The notes beneath the pieces were generated by a model, which searched no databases, was not told where the DNA came from, and worked only from the letters and a program-made list of their open reading frames with translations. DNA of 8,721 bases from Acuticoccus sp039189655 (lineage in GTDB: Bacteria > Pseudomonadota > Alphaproteobacteria > Rhizobiales > Amorphaceae). The stretch is from contig JBCCYN010000175.1 in assembly GCA_039189655.1 (NCBI GenBank), forward strand, positions 1-8,721, written 5' to 3'. Shown one piece after another: positions 6,299-8,721 of this stretch (positions within the stretch are counted from its first letter, which is position 1; every line of letters starts with the position of its first letter). Position numbers and translations under genes: made by a program.

Positions 6299-7117
6299 CT
6301 ACTCCGCCGGTTGAAGCCGCGCGCCGCGAACGCCCTGCGACAGTGTTTTTACGAACGCAGCTGCCTGGTTGGCGGCGTCCTGGGGCGGCGCTTTGGCGAT
6401 AATGTCGACGATGGCCGAGCCCACCACGGACGCGTCGGCGACACGCGCGATGGCGGCGGCCTGGTCCGGCGTCTTGATCCCGAAACCCACCGCCACCGGC
6501 AGCGAAGTGGCCGCCTTCAACTTTTCAACGGCCTGCTCCACATCCGCCGCAGCAGCGCTTCGCGTGCCGGTAATGCCCGCAATGGCCACGTAGTAGAGGA
6601 AGCCGGAGGTGTTCGCGAGGACGGCAGGGAGGCGCTTTTCGTCGGTGGTGGGGGTGGCAAGGCGGATGAAGTCGAGCCCCGCCGCCCGGGCCGGCAGGCA
6701 CAGCTCATCGTCCTCCTCCGGCGGCAGATCGACAACGATGAGCCCATCCACCCCTGCATCCACGGCCTCAGACAAAAAATTTTCGACGCCGCGGTGATAG
6801 ATGGGGTTGTAGTAGCCCATCAGGACGATGGGGGTTTCGCTATCGTCACGGCGAAAATCGCGCACCTGTTCGATGGTGGATGTCATGGTGGCGCCCGCAT
6901 CCAGGGCGCGGCGGGATGCGGCCTGGATGGCCGGCCCGTCCGCCATGGGATCGGTGAACGGCATCCCCAGCTCAATGATGTCAGCCCCGGCGCCGGGCAT
7001 GGCGCGCAGGATGGATTTTGCGGTTTCCGGATCAGGGTCGCCGGCGGTGATGAACGTCACCAGCGCGGCGCGATTTTCCCGGGCGAGGGCGTCAAAACGG
7101 GTTTTGAGACGGCTCAT
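6299..7117 (-). CDS. trpA: Tryptophan synthase alpha chain
   Basis: This 272-residue TIM-barrel protein cleaves indole-3-glycerol phosphate to indole, which passes by an internal tunnel to TrpB. Key residues sit at the textbook positions: Glu49 in DIIELGMPFTDP and Asp60 in DPMADGPAIQ, the two catalytic acids of the Salmonella and E. coli enzymes. Also visible are the start TFITAGDPD (21-29), LMGYYNPIYHRG, VDLPPEE, the mobile loop YYVAIAGITGTR and the phosphate-binding VGFGIKTPDQ. The length is usual. The ATG at 7117 shares its A with the last base of the trpB stop (TGATG), so translation is surely coupled, which suits the one-to-one alpha-beta complex. The stop is TAG. Confidence 0.97.
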   Translation of the reverse strand: MSRLKTRFDALARENRAALVTFITAGDPDPETAKSILRAMPGAGADIIELGMPFTDPMADGPAIQAASRRALDAGATMTSTIEQVRDFRRDDSETPIVLMGYYNPIYHRGVENFLSEAVDAGVDGLIVVDLPPEEDDELCLPARAAGLDFIRLATPTTDEKRLPAVLANTSGFLYYVAIAGITGTRSAAAADVEQAVEKLKAATSLPVAVGFGIKTPDQAAAIARVADASVVGSAIVDIIAKAPPQDAANQAAAFVKTLSQGVRGARLQPAE

Positions 7118-8340
7118 CAGTGGGCGGCCGCGGTACGGGCTTCAAGGGCGGACGCCACGGTGTGAACATCCTTATCGCCCCGGCCGCAAAGGTTCATGAG
7201 GATGATTTCATCCCGGTCCATACCCGGCGCCACGTTCGCAATGTGTGCCAGCGCATGGGCAGGCTCCAGCGCCGGTAAGATGCCCTCTGTGCGGGCCAGA
7301 AGCTGGAAGGCCGACAATGCATCCCCATCGCCGATGGGAACGTATTGCACCCGGCCGATCTCCTTTAGCCAAGCGTGCTCTGGCCCGATCCCCGGATAGT
7401 CGAGCCCTGCAGAGATGGAATGACCTTCCAGGATCTGGCCGTCTCCGTCCTGCAGAAGGTAGGTGCGATTGCCATGGAGGACGCCCGGCTCCCCCGCCGA
7501 GAGCGAGGCGCAGTGCTCGTCACCGTCGAGCCCCTTGCCGCCTGCCTCCACACCCACAAGGGTGACGTCATCGTCAAGGAAGGGGTGAAAGAGGCCGATG
7601 GCGTTGGAACCGCCGCCCACCGCGGCCACCACCAAGTTCGGTAGCTTGCCTGCTGCGTCCTTGATTTGCTCGCGCGCTTCCGTGCCGATGACCGACTGAA
7701 AATCCCTCACCATGCGCGGGTAGGGGTGGGGACCGGCCGCAGTTCCGATCAGGTAGTAAGTGTTTTCGACGTTGGCGACCCAGTCGCGCAGCGCCTCGTT
7801 CATGGCGTCCTTCAGAGTGCCTGCACCGGCCTCAACGGGGACGATCTCGGCGCCGAGAAGTTTCATGCGGAAGACGTTGGGCGCCTGCCGCTCCACGTCC
7901 TTGGCGCCCATGTAGACGACGCAAGGCAACCCGAAGCGCGCACAAACGGTGGCCACCGCCACGCCGTGCTGACCGGCCCCGGTTTCGGCAATGATCCGGG
8001 TCTTGCCCATGCGCTTGGCCAGCAAAATCTGGCCGATGCAGTTGTTGATCTTGTGGCTGCCGGTGTGATTGAGCTCGTCGCGTTTGAAGAAAATTCTTGC
8101 GCCACCCAGCTCATCAGAAAGGCGTTCGGCGAAATAGAGCGGTGATGGCCTGCCAATGTAGTCCCGCCCAAGGGAGGCAAGTTCTGCGGCAAAGGACGGA
8201 TCGTCCCGCGCCGCGTCGTAGGCTTCCTCCAGGGAGAGGATGAGCGGCATGAGCGTTTCGGCCACAAAGCGGCCGCCGAAAATACCGAAGCGGCCGCGCT
8301 CGTCGGGGCCGTTGCGATAGGAGTTGGGGCGCTCGCTCAT
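7117..8340 (-). CDS. trpB: Tryptophan synthase beta chain
   Basis: This 407-residue PLP enzyme condenses indole with serine to give tryptophan. It shows FGIFGGRFVAETLMPLI near the start, the PLP lysine in HTGSHKINN (K97), the catalytic glutamate in ETGAGQHGVA (E119), GGGSNAIG for the PLP phosphate (242-249), and GVEAGGKG. In the C-terminal NLCGRGDKD, Cys385 replaces the serine (S377 in Salmonella) that contacts the PLP ring nitrogen. I chose the ATG at 8340 because family members start just before this NSYRNGPDERGRFG segment; the in-frame upstream extension to 8589 is Arg/Pro-rich and unlike TrpB. The ribosome site is weak (GGA 7 bases upstream). trpF, usually upstream in relatives, is replaced by a VOC-family gene 133 bases away. 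Confidence 0.97.
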   Translation of the reverse strand: MSERPNSYRNGPDERGRFGIFGGRFVAETLMPLILSLEEAYDAARDDPSFAAELASLGRDYIGRPSPLYFAERLSDELGGARIFFKRDELNHTGSHKINNCIGQILLAKRMGKTRIIAETGAGQHGVAVATVCARFGLPCVVYMGAKDVERQAPNVFRMKLLGAEIVPVEAGAGTLKDAMNEALRDWVANVENTYYLIGTAAGPHPYPRMVRDFQSVIGTEAREQIKDAAGKLPNLVVAAVGGGSNAIGLFHPFLDDDVTLVGVEAGGKGLDGDEHCASLSAGEPGVLHGNRTYLLQDGDGQILEGHSISAGLDYPGIGPEHAWLKEIGRVQYVPIGDGDALSAFQLLARTEGILPALEPAHALAHIANVAPGMDRDEIILMNLCGRGDKDVHTVASALEARTAAAH

Positions 8341-8409
8341 GGGTTCGTCCGTTCTCTTAATGGGCGGAGAGGGCTGCGCGTGCTGGCGGTGCAGCGGAGC
8401 AGACAACGC

Positions 8410-8439
8410 CTGAAAGCATGACGTTCGCGGGGCGGTCAA
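8410..8439 (-). promoter_or_regulatory. Possible promoter upstream of trpB
   Basis: In the 133-base gap before trpB, TTGACC (8439-8434) gives a good -35 element. GCTTTC (8417-8412) stands 16 bases on, where an alphaproteobacterial -10 (GCTANAWC) would lie, but it matches only at the first three bases. Transcription would start near 8404, leaving a leader of about 60 bases. I see no leader peptide rich in Trp codons and no attenuator-like pair of hairpins in it. Confidence 0.35.
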
Positions 8440-8473
8440 GAGTGCGCGGAGCGGCGCCGTCGCCCTGCTGCCC

Positions 8474-8721
8474 CTAAGGCGTGCGGCAAACCTTGATGGG
8501 TATGCCGGCCGGGTCGTGCAGGGTAAATGACGCACCAGCAGGCGTTTCCCCGGCGCCGGCGCCGGCAGCGAGGGAGGCAAACGTCTCATCGTCCGCGGCC
8601 ATCGTCACGCCCGCCAAGCCAGCGCCCGGAGGCATCGTTCCAAAACCAGCGCTGTGCCAGGTGTTGATGCCCACGTGGTGGTGATATCCGCCACTGCCGA
8701 GAAAACTCGCGCGATCCATGC
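8474..8721 (-). CDS. VOC/glyoxalase-fold protein, C-terminal part only
   Basis: Only about the last 82 residues are in the window; the frame is open to the right edge, so the start lies outside. The segment DRASFLGSGGYHHHVGINTW, then GAGLAGVTMAADDETF and FTLHDPAGIPIKV, matches the C-terminal module of CatE-like vicinal-oxygen-chelate proteins (ring-cleaving dioxygenase or glyoxalase relatives). The His run in GGYHHHVG is the probable metal-ligand region. In the last strand, DPAGIPIKV has Lys where many VOC modules have a Glu ligand, although this is variable in C-terminal modules. The substrate cannot be told from this piece. It lies upstream of trpB on the same strand, with no obvious terminator between them. 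The stop is TAG at 8476-8474. Confidence 0.8.
   Translation of the reverse strand, partial: MDRASFLGSGGYHHHVGINTWHSAGFGTMPPGAGLAGVTMAADDETFASLAAGAGAGETPAGASFTLHDPAGIPIKVCRTP

Noticed and set aside
6311..7165. Long + strand open frame (284 codons) antisense to trpA
   Set aside because: trpA on the other strand has both catalytic acids and all motifs; this frame has a Gly/Arg/His-rich shadow composition.
8341..8589. In-frame 83-residue N-terminal extension of TrpB
   Set aside because: It is Arg/Pro/Ala-rich, unlike any TrpB, and family members begin near MSERPNSYRNGPDE; the probable promoter also lies inside it.
1..8721. Mobile element, CRISPR array, tRNA or rRNA
   Set aside because: I read the sequence for transposase motifs, regular spaced repeats and tRNA-like or rRNA segments and saw none; gene composition is even throughout.

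Overview
This is a GC-rich, gene-dense stretch of core chromosome from an alphaproteobacterium, most likely of the order Hyphomicrobiales (Rhizobiales). Three things point there. The trpB-trpA-accD-folC order is a known alphaproteobacterial arrangement. AccD has the degenerate zinc ribbon that I recall from rhizobial AccD proteins. The promoter ahead of rpmI fits the Caulobacter-type consensus. I see no phage, transposon, CRISPR array, tRNA or rRNA.

Layout. The left part (about 1-2360) reads on the + strand: a DUF3179 protein cut by the left edge (1-1254), an unrecognised small protein with three predicted membrane helices (1324-1611), then a promoter and leader followed by the ribosomal protein pair rpmI (L35, 1761-1961) and rplT (L20, 1974-2357). 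A 177-base convergent gap (2358-2534) separates this from the rest, which all reads on the - strand. In reading order that strand holds the 3' end of a VOC/glyoxalase-fold gene cut by the right edge (8721-8474), trpB (8340-7117), trpA (7117-6299), accD (6152-5193), folC (5191-3872), sppA (3799-2831) and ihfB (2834-2535).

How the genes work together. TrpA and TrpB form tryptophan synthase, the last step of tryptophan synthesis. AccD is the beta carboxyltransferase subunit of acetyl-CoA carboxylase, which starts fatty acid synthesis. FolC makes dihydrofolate and adds its polyglutamate tail. SppA is a membrane serine protease that clears cleaved signal peptides. IhfB is one subunit of the DNA-bending factor IHF. 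Several junctions look translationally coupled: trpB/trpA share one base (TGATG), accD/folC are one base apart with a GTG start, and sppA/ihfB overlap by four bases (ATGA). A weak promoter is possible before trpB; the only other gap of note on this strand is the 146 bases between trpA and accD.

Assessment. I found no convincing new system; most of the window is well-known housekeeping genes. The points worth a second look are the DUF3179 gene next to an orphan small membrane protein whose start lies in a repeat-rich, foldable stretch, the near-total loss of AccD zinc ligands, the unusual order (no trpF before trpB, and sppA-ihfB after folC), a Cys in the TrpB cofactor loop, and the rpmI leader.
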